Shown: positions 1 through 8,241, counted from the stretch's first letter. The stretch is DNA of 36,573 nt from Francisella noatunensis subsp. noatunensis (GCF_009823375.1 NZ_WBSX01000003.1:1-36573); one strand, 5' to 3'. Program-made: numbers and translations. The notes: generated by a model from the letters alone, not told the origin.

Positions 1-231
1 TAGCTTTTTAACTTTACAGGATAGCTTATGATTATTTGAAGTTCTGCGGCTTTGATATAGCTTCTGTGCTATCTCAGCATTATAGTCACTATTTATACTA
101 GTGCGATTAAGTTCCTTTTTTATAGCTGTTTCACTATAGCCAATTTTATTGGCTATTTGAGATGTTTGGTATCCTAATTTAAGTAATTCTTCTATACAAT
201 ATCTATTTGAAAGAGTTAAGTGCTTTGGCAT
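1..231 (-). CDS. IS30-family transposase, N-terminal part
   Basis: This is the first 77 residues of a transposase, read on the minus strand from an ATG at 231-229; the rest lies beyond position 1. It begins MPKHLTLSNRYCIEELLKLG and continues with a helix-turn-helix (roughly residues 16-42), followed by Y-N-A-E-I-A-Q and a basic R-R stretch. That order is typical of IS30-family DNA-binding domains. The DDE catalytic core is not visible. A GGA ribosome-binding motif lies just upstream of the start. Residue 35 is Thr here and Arg in the right-hand copy, from a single base difference inside the recognition domain. The family assignment is fairly sure; activity cannot be judged. Confidence 0.85.
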   Translation of the reverse strand, partial: MPKHLTLSNRYCIEELLKLGYQTSQIANKIGYSETAIKKELNRTSINSDYNAEIAQKLYQSRRTSNNHKLSCKVKKL

Positions 232-330
232 TTTTTAGTTCCTTATCGTTTATTTTAGTTTCGTCAAAACCTAATAAACTATATTTGGAACTCTCTTTCA
301 ACTATTTAAAACTTTCAGAATACAATCTAG
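1..330 (-). mobile_element. IS30-family insertion sequence, left copy (partial)
   Basis: The 5' part of an insertion sequence reads leftward out of the window. It is recognised by the IS30-like transposase start it carries and by an inverted copy at the other end of the window. Positions 69-330 are the reverse complement of 36312-36573 with one mismatch (128 against 36514). The similarity stops at 330, which therefore marks the outer end of the element or lies within a few bases of it. Both copies end in CTAG, so whether these bases belong to the IS or to its target cannot be decided here. The far end and the second terminal repeat are not in the window. Confidence 0.85.
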
Positions 331-411
331 TATTATAAATGTTAAAATAATGGTTAGTTATTTTGGTCTTTGTATGTAGTAAGAAAAATTTATGAACTTT
401 GAGCTTTTTAT
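331..411 (+). promoter_or_regulatory. Possible promoter/leader of the polysaccharide operon
   Basis: This short AT-rich interval lies between the IS end and the first polysaccharide gene. It contains -10-like hexamers (TATAAA at 334-339, TAAAAT at 343-348) but no convincing -35 at the right distance; the upstream sequence would be the end of the IS itself. Transcription of the operon must start here or read out of the IS. No hairpin or conserved leader was seen. The assignment is weak. Confidence 0.25.
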
Positions 412-1485
412 ATGATAAATGTAACAAAAACATATTTGCCAGATATTGAAAAATATAGAGAATATATTGACCAAATATATAGTCGCGGACAAATTACTAA
501 TAGTGGGCCTCTTGTCAAAGAGTTGGAGCAGCGTTTAGCAAATTATCTAGGAGTTAAAAATATTGTTCTAGTTTCTAATGGAACAGTTGCTTTAGAAATA
601 GCTTATAGAGCTTTAGGAGTCAAAGATTTTGCTATTACAACGCCATTTTCATTTGTGGCAACGACAAGTTCGTTGGTTGCTAATGGTATTAAGCCAATAT
701 TTGTAGATATTGATGAGAAAACATTTAATATTAATCCAAACAAAATAGAAGAACAAATAACACCAAATACAACAGCAATAGTTGCTACTCAAGTATTTGG
801 TAATCCTTGTGATCTTGAAGCAATAGCTAAGATTGCTGAAGAGTATAGATTAAAAATTATATATGATGCGGCACATGCTTTTGATGTTAAGTATAAAGGT
901 GAAAGTGTTCTCAACTTTGGTGATATATCAACTCTAAGTTTTCATGCCACTAAGCTTTTCCATACTATTGAAGGTGGTGCTCTTATTACAAATAGTGATG
1001 AGATTGCTGAAAGAGCAAGATTTTTGATAAATTTTGGTATAAAAAATGCTGAAGAGATTCCTCATTTGGGTACTAATGCTAAGATGAATGAATTTGAAGC
1101 AGCTATGGGATTATGTGTATTAGATGATATGGATATTATTTTTAGCTCTAGAAAGGCTATTGCTGAGAGATATAAACTAAAATTACAAGATTTGGTTCAG
1201 TTTCAAGAGTTTAATCATAATGCTGAAGAAAATTATAGTTACTTTCCTGTATTGTTTAAATCCGAAGAAGAGCTGTTGGGTGTTCAAAGATCTTTAAGTA
1301 AACAATCTATTTTTCCTAGAAGATACTTTTATCCATCTTTGGATACTCTTGGTTATATAGAGCCAAAACAGTATATGCCTATATCTAGAGATATATCTAG
1401 AAGAATAATGTGTTTACCAATTTATTATGGACTCGAAGAAGGTGTCCAAGAGCAAATAATATCAATTATTAAGGGAAGCTTATGA
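412..1485 (+). CDS. DegT/DnrJ/EryC1 PLP sugar aminotransferase (VioA-like)
   Basis: A fold-type I, PLP-dependent aminotransferase of the nucleotide-sugar family, 357 residues and full length. It should aminate a 4-keto-6-deoxy sugar nucleotide, most likely dTDP-4-keto-6-deoxyglucose to dTDP-4-amino-4,6-dideoxyglucose (Qui4N), using glutamate. The Schiff-base lysine is K181 in SFHATKLFHTIEGG, and D152 in YDAAHAF should contact the PLP ring nitrogen. The start resembles VioA-type 4-aminotransferases rather than the 3-aminotransferase encoded at 10287-11411. It is the first gene of the operon and overlaps the next by ATGA. No good Shine-Dalgarno sequence precedes the ATG at 412. Family is sure; substrate and C4 position are inferred from resemblance and from the formyltransferase nearby. 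Confidence 0.85.
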   Translation: MINVTKTYLPDIEKYREYIDQIYSRGQITNSGPLVKELEQRLANYLGVKNIVLVSNGTVALEIAYRALGVKDFAITTPFSFVATTSSLVANGIKPIFVDIDEKTFNINPNKIEEQITPNTTAIVATQVFGNPCDLEAIAKIAEEYRLKIIYDAAHAFDVKYKGESVLNFGDISTLSFHATKLFHTIEGGALITNSDEIAERARFLINFGIKNAEEIPHLGTNAKMNEFEAAMGLCVLDDMDIIFSSRKAIAERYKLKLQDLVQFQEFNHNAEENYSYFPVLFKSEEELLGVQRSLSKQSIFPRRYFYPSLDTLGYIEPKQYMPISRDISRRIMCLPIYYGLEEGVQEQIISIIKGSL

Positions 1486-2171
1486 AAGTTGCAGTAATGC
1501 AGCCTTATTTTTTTGCATATATTGGCTACTGGCAACTGATTAATGCGGTAGATGTTTTTGTAATATATGATGATGTTAATTTTATCAAAAAAGGTTACAT
1601 AAATAGGAATAATATTCTGTTTAATAATAAACCATATAGAATTACTTTAGAGCTTTTGGGAGCTAGTCAGAATAAGCTTATTAATGAAATTTACTTGGGT
1701 GATAATAGGCTGAATATATTAAAAATAATTAAACAAGCTTATTCTAAAGCGCCATATTTTCGTGATGTTTATAATTTATTAGAAAAGATAATGACTGATG
1801 AAGAAAAAAATCTAGGTTTGTTTTTAGAAAAATTAATTAGAAATGTATCTAGTTATATTGGTATAGATACTAGGTTTATAGGGTCTAGTGAGCTTGATAA
1901 AGATAATAACCTTAGAGGACAAGATAAGATATTGCAAATTTGTCAGCTATTGGATGCAGATGTTTATATAAATGCAATCGGAGGCAAAGAGCTTTATGAT
2001 AAACAGTCATTTTTTGATAAAAGTATAAGTCTAAATTTCATAGAGTCTGAAATCGTTGAGTATCCACAATTTGGTAATGAGTTCTGTGCATATCTTTCAA
2101 TTGTAGATGTTTTGATGTTTAATAGTGTTAGTGATATTAAAGAAATGCTTGGAAATTATATTTTAGTTTAA
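1482..2171 (+). CDS. WbqC-family protein
   Basis: A 229-residue WbqC-like protein, recognised from its start MKVAVMQPYFFAYIGYWQLI followed by VFVIYDDVNFIKKGYINRN, the conserved core of the family. From memory, WbqC proteins occur in O-antigen clusters whose sugars carry amino-acid substituents, such as N-glycyl Qui4N derivatives. A role in attaching an amino acid to the sugar amine has been suggested but is not firmly established. Its position directly after the aminotransferase (ATGA overlap) and in the same operon as a carrier protein and an adenylation enzyme fits such a step. There is no signal peptide or membrane segment, so it is cytoplasmic. Family confident; function is inference. Confidence 0.8.
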   Translation: MKVAVMQPYFFAYIGYWQLINAVDVFVIYDDVNFIKKGYINRNNILFNNKPYRITLELLGASQNKLINEIYLGDNRLNILKIIKQAYSKAPYFRDVYNLLEKIMTDEEKNLGLFLEKLIRNVSSYIGIDTRFIGSSELDKDNNLRGQDKILQICQLLDADVYINAIGGKELYDKQSFFDKSISLNFIESEIVEYPQFGNEFCAYLSIVDVLMFNSVSDIKEMLGNYILV

Positions 2172-2184
2172 ATGGAGATTTATG

Positions 2185-2847
2185 ATGAAGGTTGTAATAT
2201 ATGGGAATGGGAAAATAGCGAAAGTAGTTTATCAGTTTGTGAAAAAAAAATTCGAGGTGGTAGCATTTACAGTTGAGAGAAAATATAAAAATTCTGATGC
2301 TATAGAAGGGGTACCTTTAATTGAGTTTGAGGATATTCAAAATCAATGCGACCCTAAAGAGCATAAGATGCTCATAGCTGTTGGCTATGTGCAAATGAAT
2401 AATATAAGAGAGAGAAAATACCAAGAAGCAAAGAAAAAGGGGTTTAGTTTTATAAATTATATTCATCCATCAGTAGAGATACATGAGAATATAGAAATGG
2501 GAGAGAACAATATAGTCTTAGATCATGTAACAATTCAACCATATGTAAAAATAGGAAGTAGTAATTTTGTGTGGAGTAATGCTGTTATTGCTCATGGCTC
2601 TGTGATTGATGATACAAATTGGATAACTTCTGGAGTAGTTGTTTCGGGTGATGCTATTATAAAATCTAAATGTTTCCTAGGAGTTAATGCCACTATCGGG
2701 AACAATACAGTAATTGAGAGTGAAAGCTTTGTTGGTGCAAATACTTTAGTTACAAAAAATACAGCCCCTAAAGATGTTTTTATTTCAAGAGAAGGTGAAA
2801 AGTTTAGACTTGATAGTCAGAGATTTTTACAATTTACAGGAGTTTAA
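2185..2847 (+). CDS. NeuD/PglD-type sugar N-acyltransferase (left-handed beta-helix)
   Basis: About 220 residues. An N-terminal Rossmann-like subdomain starts with VVIYGNGKIAK (roughly residues 1-85). A hexapeptide-repeat left-handed beta-helix follows (roughly 90-215, with repeats such as I-E-M-G-E-N and V-K-I-G-S-S). This is the PglD/NeuD layout, in which amino sugars are acylated at N4 or a related position. The histidine in NAVIAHGSVIDD (H137) matches the catalytic base position of PglD. GGAG at 2174-2177 sits 7 bases before the ATG at 2185 and favours it over the adjacent ATG at 2182. The donor is usually acetyl-CoA, but the carrier-protein gene immediately downstream raises the possibility of an acyl-ACP donor. 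Confidence 0.8.
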   Translation: MKVVIYGNGKIAKVVYQFVKKKFEVVAFTVERKYKNSDAIEGVPLIEFEDIQNQCDPKEHKMLIAVGYVQMNNIRERKYQEAKKKGFSFINYIHPSVEIHENIEMGENNIVLDHVTIQPYVKIGSSNFVWSNAVIAHGSVIDDTNWITSGVVVSGDAIIKSKCFLGVNATIGNNTVIESESFVGANTLVTKNTAPKDVFISREGEKFRLDSQRFLQFTGV

Positions 2848-2850
2848 TAG

Positions 2851-3075
2851 ATGAAAGAGTTAGAGAAGATTTTATGCCAGGTTTTTAGGCTGAAAAAGGA
2901 TGAAGTAAAAGATGAATTGACTATGAATGATATACAAGTGTGGGATTCTTTGACTCATATGGATATTATAACTTGCATTGAGGAAGAGTTAAGTATTCAG
3001 CTAACTATAGATGATATTATGAATATGAGAGATATAGGGGCTATAAAAAAAATAGTTAGTGAAAAGTTGGTGTAA
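2851..3075 (+). CDS. Free-standing acyl/peptidyl carrier protein
   Basis: A 74-residue acidic carrier protein. The phosphopantetheine attachment site is S33 in the motif WDSLTHMDI, and the LDIDDIMNM-like acidic helix that follows is typical of carrier proteins. It is probably not the fatty-acid-synthesis ACP: the motif is W-D-S-L rather than the usual D-S-L-D, and the gene sits in a sugar operon. The size and motif resemble DltC-type or NRPS-associated carriers, which fits the DltA-like adenylation gene at 5618-7168. AGGAG lies at 2838-2842, ahead of the ATG. It should need a phosphopantetheinyl transferase encoded elsewhere. The fold assignment is sure; the bound acyl group is unknown. Confidence 0.88.
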   Translation: MKELEKILCQVFRLKKDEVKDELTMNDIQVWDSLTHMDIITCIEEELSIQLTIDDIMNMRDIGAIKKIVSEKLV

Positions 3076-3076
3076 T

Positions 3077-3820
3077 ATGGAATTAGCAAATAAAGTAGCT
3101 GTTGTTACAGGTGGGGCGAATGGTCTTGGTAAGGCAATAGTAGAGATGCTCCTATCTAATAATACAATAGTTTGCGTACTTGATATAAATAAGTATGCTC
3201 TTGAAGGTTTAGATGAAAATAAAAATTTACTTAAAATACCTTGTGATATAACAAAAGAAAATCAAATATCAAATGCTATACAAAAAATAAAAGAGCAATT
3301 TTCGAAAATAGATATTTTAGTAAATAATGCGGGTATTTTATACAGTGAACCACTTATTAATATAATGTCAAAAGAAAAAAGACATAGTGTAGCAATGTGG
3401 CAGAAAGTCATTGACATAAACCTAACAGCTCCTTTTGTCTTGGGCTCGTATGTGGCGGAACAGATGATTATGACAAGAACAAAAGGTGTAATTATCAATA
3501 TTAGCTCTATTAGTGCGAGAGGCAATGCAGGGCAAAGTGCATATAGCGCAGCTAAAGCGGGTTTGGAATCCATGTCTATTGTCTGGGCAAAAGAGCTTGG
3601 TAGTTTTGGTATCCGATGTGTTGCGGTTGCTCCAGGGTTTATGAATACTGAATCAACTCATGGTGCCGTGACACAAGAAGTGCTAGATCATGTAAAAAAA
3701 GAGACGCCGATAAGAAGACTCGGAAAAGCAGAAGATATTGCTGATGCAGTAAAATTTGCAATACAGAGTGATTATATGAATGGTAAAACCTTAAAAATAG
3801 ACGGTGGATTGGTCTTTTAA
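3077..3820 (+). CDS. Short-chain dehydrogenase/reductase (FabG-like)
   Basis: A classical SDR of 247 residues with TGGANGLG cofactor-binding glycines (11-18), NNAG (83-86) and the catalytic set S144, Y156 and K160 (YSAAK). FabG-like enzymes of this kind reduce 3-ketoacyl groups on ACP or oxidise/reduce sugars and small alcohols. The gene is just after the carrier protein, with the ATG at 3077 one base past its stop codon. Reduction of a carrier-bound acyl group, for example to a 3-hydroxyacyl substituent, is therefore a reasonable guess. A GTG at 3059 would add six residues but overlaps the ACP gene and has no family support. Family sure; substrate inferred. Confidence 0.85.
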   Translation: MELANKVAVVTGGANGLGKAIVEMLLSNNTIVCVLDINKYALEGLDENKNLLKIPCDITKENQISNAIQKIKEQFSKIDILVNNAGILYSEPLINIMSKEKRHSVAMWQKVIDINLTAPFVLGSYVAEQMIMTRTKGVIINISSISARGNAGQSAYSAAKAGLESMSIVWAKELGSFGIRCVAVAPGFMNTESTHGAVTQEVLDHVKKETPIRRLGKAEDIADAVKFAIQSDYMNGKTLKIDGGLVF

Positions 3821-4717
3821 ATGAATAAAAAATTTATTTTTATAGGTAATCGTTTCTTTGTGCTTGAGCAGATGTTAAGACTTGGTCTACATTTTGTTAA
3901 GATCATGGCAGTTAAGGGTTCATATCTTCAAAAAGAATTAGAAAATAGAAATATTGCGTTTACTTTGATCCAATCAAAGCAACAACTTGTTGACGAGATC
4001 AAAAATTGTAATTTTGATATCTTTTTTTCAAATGGTTGTCCATTTATACTTCCTATAGATGAATTAAAAGTCGGAAATAAACAATTTATAAATATTCATC
4101 CTTCTTTTTTGCCTGATTTGAGAGGAGCTGACCCTCAGCCAGGAGCACTTCTTTTCGGTAAAGATAGTGGGGTTACGTGTCATGTAATGGATGATGGCAT
4201 AGATACTGGTGAAATAATTGCGCAAGTAAAGATTCCATATTCCAGAGATCTAGATGCGGCATTATTATATCAGATTTCTTTTATGGCTGAAATTGACGTG
4301 TTCTATAAGGCTTATGAAAATAATTTTGAAGTTCAAACTACTCAAGTATTAAAAGGTGATGAAATCTATTATTCAAAAAAAGATAATGACCTTATTATAG
4401 ATTTTAACCAAAGTGCAGAAATAATTTATCAAAAAATAAAGGCCTTTTCAAATAGATCTCAGGGGGCTTATTTTATTTTCGAAGGTAGAAAATATAAGGT
4501 TTATGATTGTGAGATAGTGGATAACGATTATTTAATTTCAAAGTTTGATAGGTGTCAAAATGGTGAAGTAGCGTTGAACTATGAAAATAAGCTTCTTATA
4601 AAAGTAGAAGATAAACTTTTAAAGTTTAAAGATTTTAATAACGATATCTTGAGCTTTAAAGCGGGAATGGTTTTGGAGAATAAAAATGAAGTGGATAAAA
4701 AGAGGCTTAATATTTAA
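3821..4717 (+). CDS. Sugar N-formyltransferase
   Basis: A 298-residue enzyme of the methionyl-tRNA formyltransferase-like family, acting on an amino sugar with N10-formyl-tetrahydrofolate. The catalytic triad is visible as N91 and H93 in FINIHPSFLPDLRGADP and D128 in MDDGIDTG. A C-terminal Fmt_C-like segment follows (roughly residues 190-298, with QGAYFIFEGRKYKV). In Francisella O-antigens Qui4NFm (4-formamido) is a known sugar made by an aminotransferase and a formyltransferase, so a 4-amino sugar produced by the gene at 412 is the obvious substrate. It starts directly after the SDR stop codon and overlaps the next gene by 32 bases. The alternative target is the amine of an amino acid attached to the sugar. 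Confidence 0.87.
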   Translation: MNKKFIFIGNRFFVLEQMLRLGLHFVKIMAVKGSYLQKELENRNIAFTLIQSKQQLVDEIKNCNFDIFFSNGCPFILPIDELKVGNKQFINIHPSFLPDLRGADPQPGALLFGKDSGVTCHVMDDGIDTGEIIAQVKIPYSRDLDAALLYQISFMAEIDVFYKAYENNFEVQTTQVLKGDEIYYSKKDNDLIIDFNQSAEIIYQKIKAFSNRSQGAYFIFEGRKYKVYDCEIVDNDYLISKFDRCQNGEVALNYENKLLIKVEDKLLKFKDFNNDILSFKAGMVLENKNEVDKKRLNI

Positions 4718-5618
4718 GGCCGATGATATAAAAAGTGATTTTATTAAAAGTCATGCACAAATCCCTACGGTACTTGTTTTAGAGGACAGACTAAGAGTAT
4801 ACTTTGCTACTCGTCCAAAGCAGGAGCTAAGTATGACCGCTTACATGGATCTAGATATAAAAGATCCAAAAAACATACTATATATACATGATAAGCCTAT
4901 TTTTGAGCTTGGTAAAGATGGAATGTATGATGAGCACGGTGTTATGCCACAATCAATAATAAAATACAATGATAAGATTTGTATGTATATTGGTGGATGG
5001 AGTAGGAGGGAGTCAATTCCTTATAGCAATTGGACAGGCCTAGCTGAAAGTTATGATAATGGGGAAACATTTAAAAAAGTTTTTGAAGGGCCTGTTTTTG
5101 ACAGAACTCCAACTGAGCTATATTCAGCAACAGGCTTTTATGCAATAAAAGCTGAAAATATGTTGCATGCTTTTTATGCATCAGGTATCGGTTGGATAAA
5201 GAAAAATAATAAATATGAAGAACTTTATGTGATCAAAACTGCTTCCTCAAAAGATGGGATAACTTGGCATAGAGATGGTAAGCAAATTATTCCAACATCT
5301 GAAAAATATCTTGAGGCAACTCATAGACCATCAGTCATTTATAAGAATGGTATTTATCATATGTGGTTTTGTTATAGAGGAATTGAAGATTTTAGAAATG
5401 GTAGTGATGCATATAGAATTGGTTATGCATGGTCTAATGATCTTAAAAACTGGAATAGAGATGATAAGAGGGCTGGCATTAATATAAGCAAAGAAGGTTG
5501 GGATAGTAAAATGATGGCATATCCTGATGTTGTAGAAACGTTATATGGAACGTATATGTTTTATAATGGAAATGGATTCGGGCAGAGTGGTTTTGGTTAT
5601 GCAGTTTTGGAGGAGTAA
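4686..5618 (+). CDS. GH43/GH32-superfamily-like beta-propeller protein
   Basis: 310 residues with repeated blades of the five-bladed propeller type: short WxR/W-H-R-D-G, YxMWF and GYAWSNDLKNW motifs recur about every 50-70 residues. This is the look of GH43/GH32/GH62-like glycosidases. There is no signal peptide (start MKWIKRGLIFKADD), so it should be cytoplasmic, which is odd for a polysaccharide-degrading enzyme. Similar propeller proteins, often annotated only as glycosylase or hypothetical, are known in O-antigen clusters without a settled role. GGAG at 4675-4678 supports the ATG at 4686 within the end of the formyltransferase gene. It overlaps the adenylation gene start by one base (TAATG). 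I cannot assign a reaction. Confidence 0.65.
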   Translation: MKWIKRGLIFKADDIKSDFIKSHAQIPTVLVLEDRLRVYFATRPKQELSMTAYMDLDIKDPKNILYIHDKPIFELGKDGMYDEHGVMPQSIIKYNDKICMYIGGWSRRESIPYSNWTGLAESYDNGETFKKVFEGPVFDRTPTELYSATGFYAIKAENMLHAFYASGIGWIKKNNKYEELYVIKTASSKDGITWHRDGKQIIPTSEKYLEATHRPSVIYKNGIYHMWFCYRGIEDFRNGSDAYRIGYAWSNDLKNWNRDDKRAGINISKEGWDSKMMAYPDVVETLYGTYMFYNGNGFGQSGFGYAVLEE

Positions 5619-7168
5619 TGGCTTATTTTAATTTGGCAAACTATTTTTACGATATAGTGTATGGAAATGGTGAAAGAACTCTACTAATCTATGAAGGAAA
5701 AAAAATAAGTTATAACGAATTAAATAGCTTATCTAATAGGATTGCTAATTATCTCTTATCTTTTGGGGTAAAACCTCATGATGTAGTAGGAATTTTCAAT
5801 ACAAAAGAAGTTGAAGGATATGCAAGTATGCTGGCATGTCTCAAAATAGGAGCAGCATATACTAATCTAGATGAAGAAAACCCTCCACTTAGACTAGAAA
5901 AAATATTAACAACATGTTCTCCTAGACTACTCATAAGTGATCATGTTCCTTCGATATTGATAAAAAATGTTGCTAAGGATATGAATATACATATCGCTGA
6001 TTTAAGTGATGAAAATTTTTTAAATAGTTTTAATGATAAGAATATCGATATTTCATCAAGAATAACTGGGAATACTATTGCGTATATAATGTTTACTTCA
6101 GGAAGTACGGGGAACCCGAAAGGTGTTGCAATCTCTCATAACAATGTTTTAAGCTTTTTGCAATGGAGTATAGATAGATATAGTGTTTCAAACGAAGATA
6201 GATTTGCTCAAGTCAGCCCCATGTATTTTGATAACTCAGTTTTTGATTTTTATACTGCTATATATAGTGGTGCTTGTTTAGTGCCTATAAAAAAAGAGTT
6301 ACTCAAGAAACCTCTTGAACTTGTAAAGTTTATTGATGTAAGTAAATGTACAATTTGGTTTAGTGTACCTTCATTATTAGTTTATCTACTTACAATGAGA
6401 GTTTTAAACGAAAATAGTTTTAAGAACATACGAGTATTTATATTTGGCGGAGAAGGCTTTCCTAAAGGAGAGCTCAAAAAACTTTATTATCTTTATAAAG
6501 ACCGTGCAAGGATTATAAATGTATATGGACCAACTGAAGGAACTTGTATATGTACATCTTACGATATAACAGAAAAAGATTTTGAAGATATGAGTACTCT
6601 AGCACCACTTGGAGTAATTAATCCAAATTTTGAATATCTAATAGTAGATGAGAATATGCAACTTCTAAACGATGGTGAAAAAGGTGAGCTTTGCTTAGTA
6701 GGGCCAAACGTGGCCGCAGGATATTATAATGACATAGAAAGAACAGAGCAAAGTTTTGTGCAAAATCCTTTAGTAAAAACATATAGGGATATTGTCTATA
6801 AAACGGGTGATATAGTTTATGAAAAAGATGGAATACTATGGTTTGCTGGTCGTGTGGATAATCAAGTAAAGCATATGGGATATAGGATCGAGTTAGAAGA
6901 AATAGAATCAGTTTTAAATAGTTTCGACTATGTTCATCAGTCAGCAGTTCTGTATAATAGAGATCGAGTAAACTATGGAAAAATTATTGCCTTTATAGCA
7001 ACACAAAAAAATATTTCAGCGTGGGAAATAAAAAATGAGCTTTTTAGTATTTTGCCTAGCTATATGATTCCTAATGTTGTAGTTGTTAAAGATAAGCTCC
7101 CTAAAAATGCTAATGGTAAGGTTGATAAGGTGGCTTTAAAGCAGGAGGGCTTCGATGAATATAAATAA
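5618..7168 (+). CDS. Amino-acid adenylation enzyme (DltA-like)
   Basis: A stand-alone 516-residue ANL-superfamily adenylation enzyme. Core motifs in order: FTSGSTGNPKG (159-169, ATP loop), YFDNSVFD (203-210), NVYGPTEGT (301-309), YKTGD, GRVDNQVKHMGYRIELEEIE and PKNANGKVDK near the C terminus with the catalytic lysine. Asp205 in F-D-N-S corresponds to the aspartate that holds the alpha-amino group in NRPS A-domains and DltA, which favours an amino acid as substrate. It should adenylate that residue and load it on the carrier protein encoded at 2851. There is no attached carrier or condensation domain. GGAGGAG lies just before the start. The closest known logic is DltA/DltC D-alanylation; the amino acid itself cannot be read by eye. 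Confidence 0.85.
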   Translation: MAYFNLANYFYDIVYGNGERTLLIYEGKKISYNELNSLSNRIANYLLSFGVKPHDVVGIFNTKEVEGYASMLACLKIGAAYTNLDEENPPLRLEKILTTCSPRLLISDHVPSILIKNVAKDMNIHIADLSDENFLNSFNDKNIDISSRITGNTIAYIMFTSGSTGNPKGVAISHNNVLSFLQWSIDRYSVSNEDRFAQVSPMYFDNSVFDFYTAIYSGACLVPIKKELLKKPLELVKFIDVSKCTIWFSVPSLLVYLLTMRVLNENSFKNIRVFIFGGEGFPKGELKKLYYLYKDRARIINVYGPTEGTCICTSYDITEKDFEDMSTLAPLGVINPNFEYLIVDENMQLLNDGEKGELCLVGPNVAAGYYNDIERTEQSFVQNPLVKTYRDIVYKTGDIVYEKDGILWFAGRVDNQVKHMGYRIELEEIESVLNSFDYVHQSAVLYNRDRVNYGKIIAFIATQKNISAWEIKNELFSILPSYMIPNVVVVKDKLPKNANGKVDKVALKQEGFDEYK

Positions 7169-8216
7169 AAGAGAGGAGTTTGATATTATAAGTAGGTGGA
7201 AAACAAATGATATAATGGTAAGTATATGTTGCATAACCTTTAATCATGAAGAATATATTGGTCAGGCTATCGATAGTTTTTTGATGCAGGAAACAGATTT
7301 TCCATTTGAGATAATTATAAGTGATGATTGTTCAACTGATGGTACAGCGGATATAGTTTCTAAATATCAGACTAAATATCCAAATATTATTAAACCAATA
7401 TTTCAAACTGAAAATCAATTTACTAAAGGTGTGAAGCTATTTACGGATATTACTATGCCTAAGTCAAGGGGTAAATATATAGCATTGTGTGAAGGTGATG
7501 ACTACTGGATAGATCCTCATAAATTGAAGAAGCAGGTGGATTTTCTTGAACAGAACTTGCAATTTATGGGATGTGTCCATAATACAAGATATTTAGAGAA
7601 TGATTTGGAAACAGATAAGCTAGTGATTGAAAATGTTAAGGAAGAATATACTTTTTTTGATATTATAGATAATTATATTCATACGAGTTCATATTTATTT
7701 AGGTATGATTGTCAATATAAAAGAGATATAGATCAGTATCTTAAGTTATATTATGGTGATAGATATCATTTACTTGTTTTTTCAAAGTTTGGACCGGTTA
7801 AGTGTATTGATGAAGTAATGTCTGTATATCGGATACATGATATGGGGTTTTGTAGTGGGGCTAATAAAAAAGTTAAATATCTTAGAGAATTAGAGGATTA
7901 TCTTGCTTATAGTAAAGCTTTTCAGGAACATGAAGACTTTTTTTTAAAGCTTTTCCTGCGATCTTTGTATGGGATGGATAGTGATTATATAGATGCAGTA
8001 GTAGGAACTTTCTCTACCGAGTTGGATCACGGAGATGCTATGAAAATAGCTAAATATTTGATGGTGTCAATTGCGGATAATCAAAAAGTGATTAGTGAAT
8101 ACTCAGTAAAAATTAAAGAATGTAATGATTATATACAGTATCTAGAGAGTGAAAATAAAGATTTAAGTTTTATAAAATATATAAAAAAAATTATGAAAAA
8201 GATTTTCTCTAAATAA
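7155..8216 (+). CDS. Family 2 glycosyltransferase
   Basis: A 353-residue GT-A fold (GT2) enzyme that transfers a sugar from a nucleotide donor during assembly of the polysaccharide in the cytoplasm. Visible motifs are VSICCITFNHEEYIGQAI (22-39), the first acidic pair D57-D58 in IISDDCSTDGT, and EGDDYW (113-118) for metal/nucleotide binding. The C terminus ends in a basic stretch (KYIKKIMKKIF) that may touch the membrane. It overlaps the adenylation gene by 14 bases and has a strong AGGAGG ribosome-binding site. It is clearly a paralogue of the enzyme at 16345-17424: the two share the whole first 150 residues almost motif for motif. Donor and linkage unknown. Confidence 0.85.
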   Translation: MNINKREEFDIISRWKTNDIMVSICCITFNHEEYIGQAIDSFLMQETDFPFEIIISDDCSTDGTADIVSKYQTKYPNIIKPIFQTENQFTKGVKLFTDITMPKSRGKYIALCEGDDYWIDPHKLKKQVDFLEQNLQFMGCVHNTRYLENDLETDKLVIENVKEEYTFFDIIDNYIHTSSYLFRYDCQYKRDIDQYLKLYYGDRYHLLVFSKFGPVKCIDEVMSVYRIHDMGFCSGANKKVKYLRELEDYLAYSKAFQEHEDFFLKLFLRSLYGMDSDYIDAVVGTFSTELDHGDAMKIAKYLMVSIADNQKVISEYSVKIKECNDYIQYLESENKDLSFIKYIKKIMKKIFSK

Positions 8217-8241
8217 GATCTTTATATTTAAGGGATTAATA

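Noticed and set aside
3262-3573. Minus-strand open frame inside the SDR gene
   Set aside because: It lies antisense to a gene with clear catalytic motifs and shows no protein-family features of its own.
5275-5487. Plus-strand open frame within the propeller gene
   Set aside because: It is an out-of-frame overlap of a well-supported gene, with no ribosome-binding site or recognisable domain.
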